From Sphingobium sp. BYY-5 (GTDB lineage: Bacteria; Pseudomonadota; Alphaproteobacteria; Sphingomonadales; Sphingomonadaceae): 64,000 bases of DNA. Positions 42,217 to 50,114 of the stretch are shown piece after piece (the first letter of the stretch is position 1; each line of letters opens with the position of its first letter). The stretch is taken from NCBI RefSeq assembly GCF_022758885.1, contig NZ_JALEBH010000001.1, positions 1 through 64,000 of the forward strand, read 5' to 3'. The notes under the pieces are model-generated. The model was not told where the DNA came from, ran no database searches, and worked only from the letters and a program-made list of their open reading frames with translations. The translations under genes and the position numbers were made by a program.

Positions 42217-43872
42217 ATGGCGATCGTGAGGAGCCAGTGCGGCCAGTGCGCCGTCGGTTGCGGCATCCGTGTATTGACGGGCGAGGACCGGCAGTTGCGG
42301 ATCGAGGGCGACGCGACCCATCCGGCCAATGGCGGGTTGCTGTGCGCGCGGGCGCGCGTGCTGGAAGACAGCGTGGACCTTGACGGGCGGTTGCTCGATC
42401 CGCTGGTGCATGGGCGGCGGCAAAGCTGGGACAGGGTCATTGCGCAACTGGCGCGGCGTCTTTCCGCCATCCTTGCGCGTCATGGCCCCGGCAGCATCGC
42501 GCTGCATGTCGGCGGCGGTTTGCTGACCGAAGATTATTATGTCGCCAACAAGCTGATGAAGGGGTTTTTCGGATCGGCCCACATCCATGCGCCTTGGCGC
42601 GGCGGCCTCGCGGAGTTGCAGCGCGCCGCTTATGGCGAGGATGTGATGCCGGCCGCTTGCGAGGATATCGGCAGGGCCGGCGTCATCCTGCTGTTGGGCG
42701 CGACGATTTCGCGCGACTATCCGGTGCTGATCGACCGGGTTCAGGCGGCGCGGGCGGATGGCGCGCGGCTGATCCATGTCGCGCCGGCGGGGGAGGGGGA
42801 TGCTCTGGAAGCCGATCTGCATCTGCCCGTGGCGCAGGACAGCATCGCGCGGTTGATCGGCGGCCTGCTGCTCCATTGTTACGACACCGGCTTGGTCGAT
42901 CCGGACTGGTTGACGCATGGTGTCGCGGTGCCGCCCGGTTATTGGGATGCGCTGCGCCGGGGGCATGACATCTGGTCGGTCGCCCGTGGCTGCGGATTGC
43001 CGCCGGCATCGATTCGCGCCTTCTACGAGCTATGGGCCGCTGATGGTCGAGCGCTGACCCTGTCCAGTGCGGCGGATGATGGAGCATCGTCTGCGATCCT
43101 GAACCTGCATCTCGCCACCGGGCGGATCGGGCGGCCGGGCGCGGCGCCCTTCCTGATCGGCGGCGGCGCCAATGGCATGGGCGCGCGTGAGGTGGGGTGC
43201 AAGGCTGACAGCCTGGCCGCTCATATGGGTTTCGATGCCGATGCATTGGCCCGCACCGCCCGCTTCTGGGGCGCGCGCAACATGGTGCAGGAGACGGGGG
43301 GGCTGGAAGGCGAAGCGCTGCTGGAGGCGATGCGCGACGGTCGGGTCAAGGCGCTGTGGAGCATTGGTGCGGATGCCGGCGCAGCGCCATGGCTAACAGA
43401 GGCACGCGCATTGGTGCCCTTGTCGATCCGCGCGACCGATCGGGCTGAACCGGATGCGACCGGCTGGACTTTCCAACTGCCTTCGGCCGCCTGGATCGAG
43501 AAGGACGGGACACTGACCGGCATGGATCGGCTGATCAGTCGCCAGCGCCGCCTGCTCGATCTGCCCGGCGCGGCGCGGCCGGACTGGTGGATGCTGACCA
43601 AGGTAGCGCAGGCGATGGGATGGAACGACGCCTTCCACTATGAATGGGCCGCCGACATTTATCGCGAGCATGTGCGCCTGACCGCCTATCAGAATGACGG
43701 TATGCGGCTGCTCAACCTCAAGCGCCATGCGCCGATTTCCAACCCCGCCTATGAGGAGCTGACGCCCTGGCGCTGGGGCGAGCTGCCGTTCGACGAAGGG
43801 TGTTTCCCGACGCCTGACGGTCGCGCCCGGTTGCTGCCGGTCGGCGATCAACCGGACGCTGCAATGTCCTGA
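42217..43872 (+). CDS. Degenerate NasA-like molybdopterin oxidoreductase
   Basis: This 551-residue protein is related to assimilatory nitrate reductase catalytic subunits. The N-terminal 4Fe-4S ligands are intact (Cys8, Cys11, Cys15, Cys43), and LLTEDYYVANKLMKGFFGSA matches the family closely. NLHLATGRIGRPGAAPF and GREVG-like GAREVGCKADSLAAHMGF also match. Where family members have the SRLCMSSAV segment with the molybdenum-ligating Cys, this protein reads APWRGGL. The protein ends at TPDGRARLLPV, just before the molybdopterin-dinucleotide-binding domain, so about 300 C-terminal residues are missing. The frame itself is intact. It may be a repurposed Fe-S protein or a decaying gene. The start has a weak ribosome-binding site. 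Confidence 0.8.
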   Translation: MAIVRSQCGQCAVGCGIRVLTGEDRQLRIEGDATHPANGGLLCARARVLEDSVDLDGRLLDPLVHGRRQSWDRVIAQLARRLSAILARHGPGSIALHVGGGLLTEDYYVANKLMKGFFGSAHIHAPWRGGLAELQRAAYGEDVMPAACEDIGRAGVILLLGATISRDYPVLIDRVQAARADGARLIHVAPAGEGDALEADLHLPVAQDSIARLIGGLLLHCYDTGLVDPDWLTHGVAVPPGYWDALRRGHDIWSVARGCGLPPASIRAFYELWAADGRALTLSSAADDGASSAILNLHLATGRIGRPGAAPFLIGGGANGMGAREVGCKADSLAAHMGFDADALARTARFWGARNMVQETGGLEGEALLEAMRDGRVKALWSIGADAGAAPWLTEARALVPLSIRATDRAEPDATGWTFQLPSAAWIEKDGTLTGMDRLISRQRRLLDLPGAARPDWWMLTKVAQAMGWNDAFHYEWAADIYREHVRLTAYQNDGMRLLNLKRHAPISNPAYEELTPWRWGELPFDEGCFPTPDGRARLLPVGDQPDAAMS

Positions 43873-45020
43873 AGATGGGCGAGCAGTGTGTCGCCATTCG
43901 CTTGCCAGGTGAAGCGCAGCGCTGCTTCGCGCACTGCGGCCTGTGCGGGTGGATTGTCCAGGATCGCCCTGATGGCAGCGGCTATCGTATCGGGATCGCG
44001 CGCCACGATCCGGCCCGCATCGGGCCGGTCGAGCAACTCACGCGCGCCGCCCACGTCGCTGATGACGATCGGCGTGCCGCAAGCGAGCGATTCGACCCAG
44101 GCATTGGCCAGCCCTTCCGATTCGGACGGCAGCGCCATGACGTCGGCGGCGGCAAAGATACGCGGCAGCTTGTGATGCGGCACTGACCCCAGAAAGCCGA
44201 TCCGCCGTTCGACGCCCAGGTCGAGCGCCAACGCCTCCAGCGCGCGGCGATATTGGCCCTGCCCCGCCAGCAGCAGGGTGACGTCGGGCAACTGTGGCAG
44301 GGCGCGCACCAACAAGTCCTGCCCCTTACGCGGAATGAGCGCGCCGACGCTGAGCACCACCGGCCCATTGAAATCCAGTGCGGCCTTGGCTGCCGTGCGA
44401 TCGGTGACGTCGAAGCTGTCCAGATCGACGCCGGTATAATGGACCTGGATCTTGTCGGCATCGATGCCCATGCGCACCATCGACCGACGCATCGCGTCCG
44501 ATACGGCGAGCAATCCGGCCGCGCCATCGGCGGCCCGCCGCACCATCTTGCGCGTGCCGCTTTGCGTGCCCCAATAATGGATGTCGGCCCCGCGTGCCTT
44601 GACCGAATAGGGGATGCCCAGCGCCTTCGACAATCGTTGCGCCACCGGGCCGTCCGGGAAGAAGAAGCTGGCGTCGATCACGTCGAACGGCTTTTCTGCA
44701 TGGAGCCGCCTTATCAGCGGCAGAATCGCACGGGCCATGGCGCCGACATTGGTGCGGCCGCCGAACTTGGGAATGATCGGAAAGGTGGGGCGGTAAACCG
44801 TCAGTTCGCGCCAGCGTTCCTTGCGCGCCAGCGCGCGCAGCGGCGCATAGCGGCCGGCGAGCGAGAGCGGCCAGGGTGGGAGGCCGATCGGCGCGATCAC
44901 GGTGACTTCGGCTTCGGGGCGGCTCGCCAGTTCCAGCGCCTGCCGTTCCACGAACACGCCGAAATTGGGCCGGCTGATGTCGGGGAAGAGGGTCGACAAC
45001 ATGAGGACGTTGAGTGTCAT
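43848..45020 (-). CDS. Glycosyltransferase family 4 protein
   Basis: This 390-residue GT-B transferase begins at the ATG at 45020 with LNVLMLSTLFPDISRPNFGVFVERQALELA. GIPYSVKARGADIHYWG, VSDAMRRSMVRMGIDADKIQVHYTGVDLDSFD and VVLSVGALIPRKGQDLLVRAL follow. The donor-binding motif is ALPSESEGLANAWVESLACGTPIVISDVGGARELL. It resembles transferases of exopolysaccharide loci. Its 3' end overlaps by about 25 bases the end of the truncated NasA-like gene on the other strand. The extension upstream to 45107 runs into the XRE gene's 3' end and was rejected. Confidence 0.9.
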   Translation of the reverse strand: MTLNVLMLSTLFPDISRPNFGVFVERQALELASRPEAEVTVIAPIGLPPWPLSLAGRYAPLRALARKERWRELTVYRPTFPIIPKFGGRTNVGAMARAILPLIRRLHAEKPFDVIDASFFFPDGPVAQRLSKALGIPYSVKARGADIHYWGTQSGTRKMVRRAADGAAGLLAVSDAMRRSMVRMGIDADKIQVHYTGVDLDSFDVTDRTAAKAALDFNGPVVLSVGALIPRKGQDLLVRALPQLPDVTLLLAGQGQYRRALEALALDLGVERRIGFLGSVPHHKLPRIFAAADVMALPSESEGLANAWVESLACGTPIVISDVGGARELLDRPDAGRIVARDPDTIAAAIRAILDNPPAQAAVREAALRFTWQANGDTLLAHLQDIAASG

Positions 45021-45078
45021 GGTCCCTCTCTGGATGCACAGCTTTTGACGCATGGTTAAGCGCAGAGCGGCGGAATGG

Positions 45079-45642
45079 CTAGAGTCGTCGGACGAGTTGC
45101 TCTGCAACGGCGGCCCAGGGCGGGTCGGTCAGCACCAGTTGGCGCGTGCCGGAGCCGAGCGGCAGCAGTTGCAGGCGGTCGCCTTCGCGGCCGATCAGGC
45201 GGCCGAACAGGAAGCGGCCGGCGGGGCGGGGCAGCAGCACGTCGCGGTTGAGCGCGTTGCCATATTCCTCCGGTGCGATGCGGCGGCACCAGATGGCGTC
45301 GCCCGCGCGATAGTCGCCGATGCTGGCGCCCACATGCACGCCGACCATGCCGTCCGAGGCGATGGAGGGCGGGAAGGTGAGGGCGCGGGTCGGTGCGCGT
45401 GCGCCATCGGGGCCGAGCAGCGCGGCGACGGTGATCTCGCTTTGTCCAGGCAGCGCCACCAGTTCGGCGCTGGTAACGCCCAGCGCCTGGGCGATGCGGT
45501 TCAGCCATTTGACCGACACGGTGCGGGTTCCGGTTTCCAGCCGCCCGATCGTCTGGGCAGTGGTGGGCGGATCGCACAAGGCGCCGACCTGCTCCAGGGT
45601 CAGCCCCTTCGTCTTGCGGACCTCACGGATGCGGGTAATCAT
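45079..45642 (-). CDS. XRE-family regulator with C-terminal S24/LexA-like domain
   Basis: This 187-residue protein has an N-terminal Cro/CI helix-turn-helix at about residues 3-60 (RIREVRKTKGLTLEQVGALCDPPTTAQTIGRLETG). The C-terminal beta-rich half (MVGVHVGASIGDYRAGDAIWCRR, LLPRPAGRFLFGRLIG, LVLTDPPWAAVAEQLVRR) resembles the peptidase S24 fold of CI/LexA repressors. The Ser-Lys dyad is not evident, so autocleavage is doubtful. It is divergent from the DUF6456 gene with a small inverted repeat between them that could be its operator. The target genes are unknown. Confidence 0.85.
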   Translation of the reverse strand: MITRIREVRKTKGLTLEQVGALCDPPTTAQTIGRLETGTRTVSVKWLNRIAQALGVTSAELVALPGQSEITVAALLGPDGARAPTRALTFPPSIASDGMVGVHVGASIGDYRAGDAIWCRRIAPEEYGNALNRDVLLPRPAGRFLFGRLIGREGDRLQLLPLGSGTRQLVLTDPPWAAVAEQLVRRL

Positions 45643-45657
45643 GCGGGCCTCTTGAAT

Positions 45658-45670
45658 AACCTATTTGGTT
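45658..45670. promoter_or_regulatory. Candidate operator between XRE and DUF6456 genes
   Basis: AACC-TATTT-GGTT is a short inverted repeat in the AT-rich 96-base divergent region, 16 bases before the XRE start. It is the only dyad in the region. Binding by the XRE protein is inference. Confidence 0.35.
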
Positions 45671-45738
45671 TTCTCTTTCCTACAAATTATCCGGCGTGGC
45701 AAGCATCATCATCCTGATTCTTTGTGATGGAGGCGCGG

Positions 45739-46194
45739 ATGACGAACCATGTCGAACAGCTTGTCGAGGGGCCGGACGGCCGACAGCAGAAGGTGATGGT
45801 GCATCTGGGCGAATCGCCGCTGGCCTGGCTGCGGGCACGCGGGCATTTGAGCGAACGTCATTATGTTGCCGGCGACCTGCTGCGCGCAGATTGGGAAAAG
45901 GCCGGGCTTAGTGCGCGGGTGACGATGCGCTGGGATGCGGCCCCGCGCGAGGGCGGGCGGCATGGGACGTGGGGACGGGCCGATCCGACCCTGACGCAAC
46001 TGTCCGCGCGCGAACGGTTCGACGGGGCGGTCAGCGCAGCGGGACCGGGGTTGGCGGATATCCTTTGGCGCGTCGCCTGCGCAGGCGAGGGGCTGGTCGC
46101 GGCCGAAAAGGCGCTGGGCTGGCCGAGCCGTGCGGGGAAACTGGTGCTGACCCTGGCGCTGGAGCGGGTGGCGGGCTGGTATCGGGTGCCTTGA
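45739..46194 (+). CDS. DUF6456 domain-containing protein
   Basis: This 151-residue protein has the alphaproteobacterial DUF6456 pattern: ESPLAWLRARGHLSERHYVAGDLLRADWEKAGL near the N-terminus, LSARERFDGAVSAAGPGLADILWRVACAGEGL, and EKALGWPSRAGKLVLTLALERVAGWY at the end. The domain is thought of as a helix-turn-helix-like regulator module but has no assigned role. The ATG at 45739 has an ideal GGAGG site six bases upstream, and the GTG and ATG at 45724 and 45727 were rejected for that reason. It is divergent from the XRE regulator. Confidence 0.82.
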   Translation: MTNHVEQLVEGPDGRQQKVMVHLGESPLAWLRARGHLSERHYVAGDLLRADWEKAGLSARVTMRWDAAPREGGRHGTWGRADPTLTQLSARERFDGAVSAAGPGLADILWRVACAGEGLVAAEKALGWPSRAGKLVLTLALERVAGWYRVP

Positions 46195-46203
46195 TGTCGT
46201 GTG

Positions 46204-46746
46204 TCAGGCAACCATGCCCGCGCCGAGCAGCAGGAGCAGCTTCACGTCCATCGCATAGCCTTCTGCGCGCCAGGCGGCGATCTGGTCGGGGAGGGTGTCG
46301 AGCGATACGCGATGGACATGGATGTCCTCTCCGTCGACGCCGCCGCCCTCGCCGGTCTTCTTCAGATCATAAGCGCGGAACAGGGTGAAGCTTTCCGACA
46401 CCATGCCGGGGGAACTGTAGAATTGACCGAGCGATTCGAGGCGGGCCGGGCGATAGCCGGTCTCCTCCTCCAGCTCGCGTGCAGCGGCGAGGCTGGCTTC
46501 CTCGCCTTCCTCCTCGTCACCGACCAGACCAGCGGGCAGCTCGATGCATCGGCGGCCCAGTGGCACGCGATACTGGTCGACCAGCAGGATGTGGCGACCA
46601 TCTTCTGCTTCGTCGATGGCCAGAATGACGGCGGCGTGGATACCGCGCGCTCGACCGACATATTCCCATCTGCCGCGTTTCTTGGCAGTGATGAAACGAC
46701 CCGCCCACATTATTTCTTCGGGGACGGTCCGGTCGGGGTCGGTCAT
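46204..46746 (-). CDS. NUDIX hydrolase, ADP-ribose pyrophosphatase type
   Basis: This 180-residue NUDIX enzyme hydrolyses nucleoside diphosphate linkages. The NUDIX box is complete: GLVGDEEEGEEASLAAARELEEETGY at about residues 75-100, with the metal-binding REXXEE core. Upstream VDQYRVPLGRRCIELPAG is typical of ADP-ribose pyrophosphatases, and YSSPGMVSESFTLFRA follows the box as in that subfamily. Its start overlaps the stop of the TPM-domain gene by 4 bases, so it is the last gene of a minus-strand unit that starts with lemA or the TPM genes. Confidence 0.92.
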   Translation of the reverse strand: MTDPDRTVPEEIMWAGRFITAKKRGRWEYVGRARGIHAAVILAIDEAEDGRHILLVDQYRVPLGRRCIELPAGLVGDEEEGEEASLAAARELEEETGYRPARLESLGQFYSSPGMVSESFTLFRAYDLKKTGEGGGVDGEDIHVHRVSLDTLPDQIAAWRAEGYAMDVKLLLLLGAGMVA

Positions 46747-47420
46747 AATTCGATCAGCCTGTCGGGAAGTTCGTTGATGTCGTCGTCGGCGCGCGGGAAA
46801 TGCGCGGCGAGCACCACGCCCACCTGGCGCACCGCTTCGGCGAGGCCTTCGCCCGCGCGGTCGGCGCGGATCGCATGGATCAGCGCAGCCATCGCCTCAC
46901 CCCAGGCTTCGGGGGCGACTTTCTCGTTAATCGCGCGGTCGGCGACGATTTCGGCGCGATGTTCGTCGAGCGAGAGATAGATGAGCACGCCGGTACGCCC
47001 GCGCGTGCGGGCTTCGGCAGCGGTGCGGAAGAGGAGGATGGCGCGCCGTCGTACCCGTCGCGCCTTGGTTGCGCGCGGGGTCATCAGCATCCGCAGCGTC
47101 ATGATCGCCAGCAGATAGCGCACGACCAGATATTTGAGGATGAGGATGCCGAGCAACCCCATCAGCAGTTTCCAGTCGGCCAGTTCATGCTCCCAGTCGA
47201 GCAGCAGCATGGAAAGGAAGCCGCGCAGGTGGGCGGGGAAGGCGGCCATCAGCGACAGGGCGATGAATACCGCCGCCACCGCCCAGCTCAGGCCCACATC
47301 ATGATAGCTGTCGGATCGTCGTGCGACGATGGTGACGATCTCGCCGGAGGTGTGCGCTTCCGCTGCCGTCACGGCGGCGGAGACGAGGTCATGGTCGGCG
47401 GTCGTGAGATGAAGCTGCAT
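46743..47420 (-). CDS. TPM-domain membrane protein
   Basis: This 225-residue protein has an N-terminal TPM-type segment (LTTADHDLVSAAVTAAEAHTSGEIVTIVARRSDSYHDVGL). Two hydrophobic regions follow (LSWAVAAVFIALSLMAAF and LLMGLLGILILKYLVVRYLLAIMTL). The second part of the TPM domain then appears (RTRGRTGVLIYLSLDEHRAEIVADRAINEKV). It is a split-domain form usually encoded next to a YgcG-like TPM protein, as here. The start ATG at 47420 overlaps the stop of that gene by one base and has a GGGGA site; TTG and GTG codons just upstream are alternatives. Function unknown; possibly membrane protein quality control. Confidence 0.84.
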   Translation of the reverse strand: MQLHLTTADHDLVSAAVTAAEAHTSGEIVTIVARRSDSYHDVGLSWAVAAVFIALSLMAAFPAHLRGFLSMLLLDWEHELADWKLLMGLLGILILKYLVVRYLLAIMTLRMLMTPRATKARRVRRRAILLFRTAAEARTRGRTGVLIYLSLDEHRAEIVADRAINEKVAPEAWGEAMAALIHAIRADRAGEGLAEAVRQVGVVLAAHFPRADDDINELPDRLIEL

Positions 47421-48268
47421 CACCAATCCCCCGATGCGCCGCCGCCGCCGAAGCCGCCACCGCCTGAAAATCCACCGCCGCCGCTGTCGCCGCCACCCCA
47501 GCCTCCGCCGCCACCCCAGCCTCCGCCGCCACCCCAGCCTCCGCCGCCACCTGATCCCCAGCCGGAGCCGCCCGTTCCCGGCCCCCAGATGATGACGGGT
47601 GGAATGCCACCGCCACGCATGTAGCGCTTGCCGCCGCGTGCCCGTGACAGCAACGGCAGGACGACGAAGAAGACGATGAACAAAATGGCCCAGAAGCCTA
47701 TGATCGAGCCGCCGCCATCGTCCTGCTTGCGCGCATTCGCTTCTGCGGTTGCGGCACGCTGCCTCGCCTGGTCAGGGGGCAGGGCGAGCAGGGTTGTGAT
47801 CTCGTCCACACCGGCATTGACGCCGCCCGCCATGTCGCCGGCCTTGAAGCGCGGAGTAATGGCGGTGCGGATGATCTGGGAAGAAAGGGCGTCGGTCAGG
47901 ATACCTTCCAGGCCATAGCCGACCTCGATGCGCACTTTCCGGTCGTTAGGCGCAATGATCAGCAGCGCGCCATTATTGTCCTTGTCGCCGATCCCCCAGG
48001 CGCGGCCGAGGCGATAGCCATAGTCGGATATGTCATAGCCCTGCAGGTCGGGGATGGTCGCCACGACCAGCGACCGGCCGCTCGCCTGCTTCTGCGCGAT
48101 CAGTTTCTGGCTGAGCGCCTGTTCCTGCGCCGGATCGAGGATGCTCGCGGCATCGACCACGCCCTTGTCGTCGAACTTGGGGAAATTCTGTGCCCATGCT
48201 GCCGGCATGACGACCAGCAGCATGAGGAGCAGGAGTATGTGTGATATCCGCCGTAATGGACCGGCCAT
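47420..48268 (-). CDS. YgcG-like TPM-domain protein with Gly-rich tail
   Basis: This 282-residue exported protein has a signal peptide or anchor (ISHILLLLMLLVVMPAAWAQ, ending near residue 27). A TPM domain covers about residues 30-165 (DDKGVVDAASILDPAQEQALSQKLIAQKQASGRSLVVATI; RLGRAWGIGDKDNNGALLIIAPNDRKVRIEVGYGLEGIL). A transmembrane segment at about 192-207 and a very Gly/Trp-rich C-terminal tail from about 225 (repeated GGGGWGGGGG units) complete it. LemA is encoded upstream on the same strand, the usual lemA-TPM partnership. The low-complexity tail is typical of the family. Confidence 0.88.
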   Translation of the reverse strand: MAGPLRRISHILLLLMLLVVMPAAWAQNFPKFDDKGVVDAASILDPAQEQALSQKLIAQKQASGRSLVVATIPDLQGYDISDYGYRLGRAWGIGDKDNNGALLIIAPNDRKVRIEVGYGLEGILTDALSSQIIRTAITPRFKAGDMAGGVNAGVDEITTLLALPPDQARQRAATAEANARKQDDGGGSIIGFWAILFIVFFVVLPLLSRARGGKRYMRGGGIPPVIIWGPGTGGSGWGSGGGGGWGGGGGWGGGGGWGGGDSGGGGFSGGGGFGGGGASGDW

Positions 48269-48370
48269 GTTCGCTCAGCCTTTCGACCGTTCGCGCTGTT
48301 CAGGCGCGGCGCTTGCCCCACCTGAATGTCGAAGGCCTGCACATTTCTTCAAGAACAAGAAAGAGCAGGG

Positions 48371-48394
48371 CTTCGACAGGCTCAGCCCGAACGG
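48371..48394. repeat. Short sphingomonad-type repeat (CTTCGACAGGCTCAG)
   Basis: The sequence CTTCGACAGGCTCAGCCCG followed by AACGG lies between the TPM and LemA genes. From general knowledge, closely similar sequences are dispersed in sphingomonad intergenic regions; only this copy is recognised in the window, so the call is tentative. Confidence 0.4.
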
Positions 48395-48428
48395 CGTTGT
48401 GGGAGGCAGATGTCCTGTGCGCACTGCC

Positions 48429-49031
48429 TCAATTGCCGAAATCGACCTTCGGCGCTTCCTCCGCGCCCGGCGTGGTCGCCTGGAACGGGGTCATGGGCTT
48501 GGCGCCATGGATCAGCTTCGCGCCGATCGCGTCGGGGAAGGTGCGGATGCGGGTGTTATAAGCCTGCACCGAGCCATTATAGTCGCGGATGGCGACAGCG
48601 ATGCGGTTTTCCGTGCCTTCCAACTGCGACTGGAGTTGCAGGAAATTCTCGTTGGTCTTCAGGTCCGGATAGGCCTCAACCGAAGCGAGCAGGCGACCCA
48701 GGCCCTGGCTGAGCTGTGCCTGGGCAGCCTGGAACTGCGCGACCTTGGCGGGGTCGGACAAATCCTCGGCATTGATCTGAATCGATGTCGCCTTGGCGCG
48801 GGCTTCCGTGACCCTGACCAGCGTGTCCTGTTCCTGCTTGCCCGCAGCCTTCACCGTGGCGACGAGATTGCCGACCAGATTGGCCCGGCGCTGATACTGC
48901 GCCTGGACGTCAGCCCATTTGGCCTTCGCATCCTCCTCGGCGGTCGGCACGCTGTTGATGCCGCAAGCGGAGAGGGCAAGGGCGCCGAAGATCGGCAGCA
49001 GAAAAGTGGAGAAGCGGCGCAGGAGCGTCAT
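48429..49031 (-). CDS. LemA-family lipoprotein
   Basis: This 200-residue protein of the LemA family consists mainly of a long antiparallel helical bundle. The N-terminus (RFSTFLLPIFGALALSAC) has a lipobox-like Cys, so it is probably a lipoprotein. KWADVQAQYQRRANLVGNLVATVKAAGKQEQDTLVRVTEARAKA and ENFLQLQSQLEGTENRIAVAIRDYNGSVQAYNTRIRTFPDAIGA are the family signatures. The long open frame back to 49235 was trimmed to the ATG at 49031. It leads towards the TPM pair, separated by 160 bases containing a repeat. Confidence 0.92.
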   Translation of the reverse strand: MTLLRRFSTFLLPIFGALALSACGINSVPTAEEDAKAKWADVQAQYQRRANLVGNLVATVKAAGKQEQDTLVRVTEARAKATSIQINAEDLSDPAKVAQFQAAQAQLSQGLGRLLASVEAYPDLKTNENFLQLQSQLEGTENRIAVAIRDYNGSVQAYNTRIRTFPDAIGAKLIHGAKPMTPFQATTPGAEEAPKVDFGN

Positions 49032-49134
49032 GGAACATCCTCGGCTTTTGTTTCGACGATGGAAATAGGGCGTTGCCCCGTTCGACGCAACGGGCCATTC
49101 TGATATTATCGCAGTCAGTATAAGGGGTTTGTAC

Positions 49135-49560
49135 ATGGGCCTGATTTCTGAGTTCAAAACCTTCATCAACCGCGGCAACGTCATGGACCTGGCCGTCGGT
49201 GTCATCATCGGTGGCGCTTTCGCCACCATCACCAAATCGCTGACCGACGATCTGATTATGCCGGTGGTCGGCTATCTCTTCGGTGGAGCGGACTTTTCCG
49301 GCTATTTCCTCCGGCTTGGCGAAATCCCCGCCGGGTTCAAGGGCAATCCTGCCAGCTACACCGACCTCAAGGCGGCGGGCGTCGCCATGTTCGGCTGGGG
49401 CGAGTTCCTGACCGTGTTGGTGAACTTCCTGATCCTGGCGTTCATCATCTTCCTGCTTATCAAGGCAGTGAACAAGCTGATGCCCAAGGAAGATACCGCC
49501 GAAGCCACGCCAGAGGATGTCCTGCTGCTGCGCGAAATCCGGGATTCGCTCAAAAAATAA
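49135..49560 (+). CDS. mscL: Large-conductance mechanosensitive channel
   Basis: MscL opens under membrane tension to release solutes during hypo-osmotic shock. The 141-residue protein has the N-terminal amphipathic helix and TM1 ([34 protein letters not shown]). A periplasmic loop follows, then TM2 ([25 protein letters not shown]) and a C-terminal helix ([10 protein letters not shown]). The ATG at 49135 is the family start; a TTG two codons upstream is the alternative. It is divergent from lemA. Confidence 0.96.
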   Translation: MGLISEFKTFINRGNVMDLAVGVIIGGAFATITKSLTDDLIMPVVGYLFGGADFSGYFLRLGEIPAGFKGNPASYTDLKAAGVAMFGWGEFLTVLVNFLILAFIIFLLIKAVNKLMPKEDTAEATPEDVLLLREIRDSLKK

Positions 49561-49626
49561 TCGTTTATGCGACGAAACGAGGCTGCGGCGGGAACCATCC
49601 CTGTCGCGACCAGTTGATCGGCGTCA

Positions 49627-49657
49627 GGATTCGGCCGGCGTGACGCCGGCCGAATCC
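49627..49657. terminator. Strong 15-bp hairpin after mscL
   Basis: GGATTCGGCCGGCGT and its exact reverse complement are separated by one base. The hairpin lies 67 bases past the mscL stop and before the lipoprotein gene. It lacks a T-run, so it may be a 3' stabiliser or factor-dependent signal rather than an intrinsic terminator. Confidence 0.5.
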
Positions 49658-49704
49658 CGTACCGAATTGACGTCAGCCCGTGGGGCGCAACAGGAGAATA
49701 CGCC

Positions 49705-49977
49705 GTGAAAACCTTCGTCACAGTTCTTGGTCTTGCCAGCATGATCGCACTCGCTGCGTGCGATTCCAAGCAGGAGAACAAGGTCGAGAATGTATACGAA
49801 AACCAGGCGGACGCCCTCGACAACCAGGCCGACAATATGGAGTCGGCGGCCGACAATCTGACCGGCAACGCGGAAAATGCAGCCGAAAATGCGGTTGGCA
49901 CGCTGGAGAACAAGGCGGATGCTGTCCGCGAGGCAGGCGAGAAGGCGGGCGACGCCGTCGAAAAGAAGGCAAAATAA
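49705..49977 (+). CDS. Small lipoprotein with Asn/Ala-rich helical repeats
   Basis: This 90-residue protein has a lipobox at MIALAAC (Cys near residue 19). The rest is a continuous amphipathic helix of repeated ENQADALDNQADNMESAADNL-like heptads rich in Asn, Ala and Glu, ending in Lys residues. The composition suggests an outer-membrane-anchored helical peptide comparable in style, though not in sequence, to small murein-type lipoproteins. A clear intrinsic terminator follows at 50011. Function unknown. Confidence 0.82.
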   Translation: MKTFVTVLGLASMIALAACDSKQENKVENVYENQADALDNQADNMESAADNLTGNAENAAENAVGTLENKADAVREAGEKAGDAVEKKAK

Positions 49978-50010
49978 GAGCGAGCGGCTCAATTATCCGA
50001 GCCGTGTCAG

Positions 50011-50042
50011 GGGCGCTGCGATCCGATCGCGGCGCCCTTTTT
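50011..50042 (+). terminator. Intrinsic terminator after the small lipoprotein gene
   Basis: GGGCGCTGCGAT pairs with ATCGCGGCGCCC (one G-U type mismatch) around a CCG loop, followed by five T residues. It lies 34 bases past the stop and isolates the lipoprotein from the chemotaxis operon. Confidence 0.88.
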
Positions 50043-50114
50043 GCGTCCCGCCGCCTTTAACGGCCCTTTAACCACGTCCCGCCATGATATGGCCGCGCGC
50101 CTCTGTGGGACCCA

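Noticed and set aside
46800..47624. Plus-strand frame encoding a Pro-rich protein opposite the TPM genes
   Set aside because: The Pro-rich stretch is the complement of the Gly-rich tail of the TPM protein; the minus-strand genes have clear TPM features.
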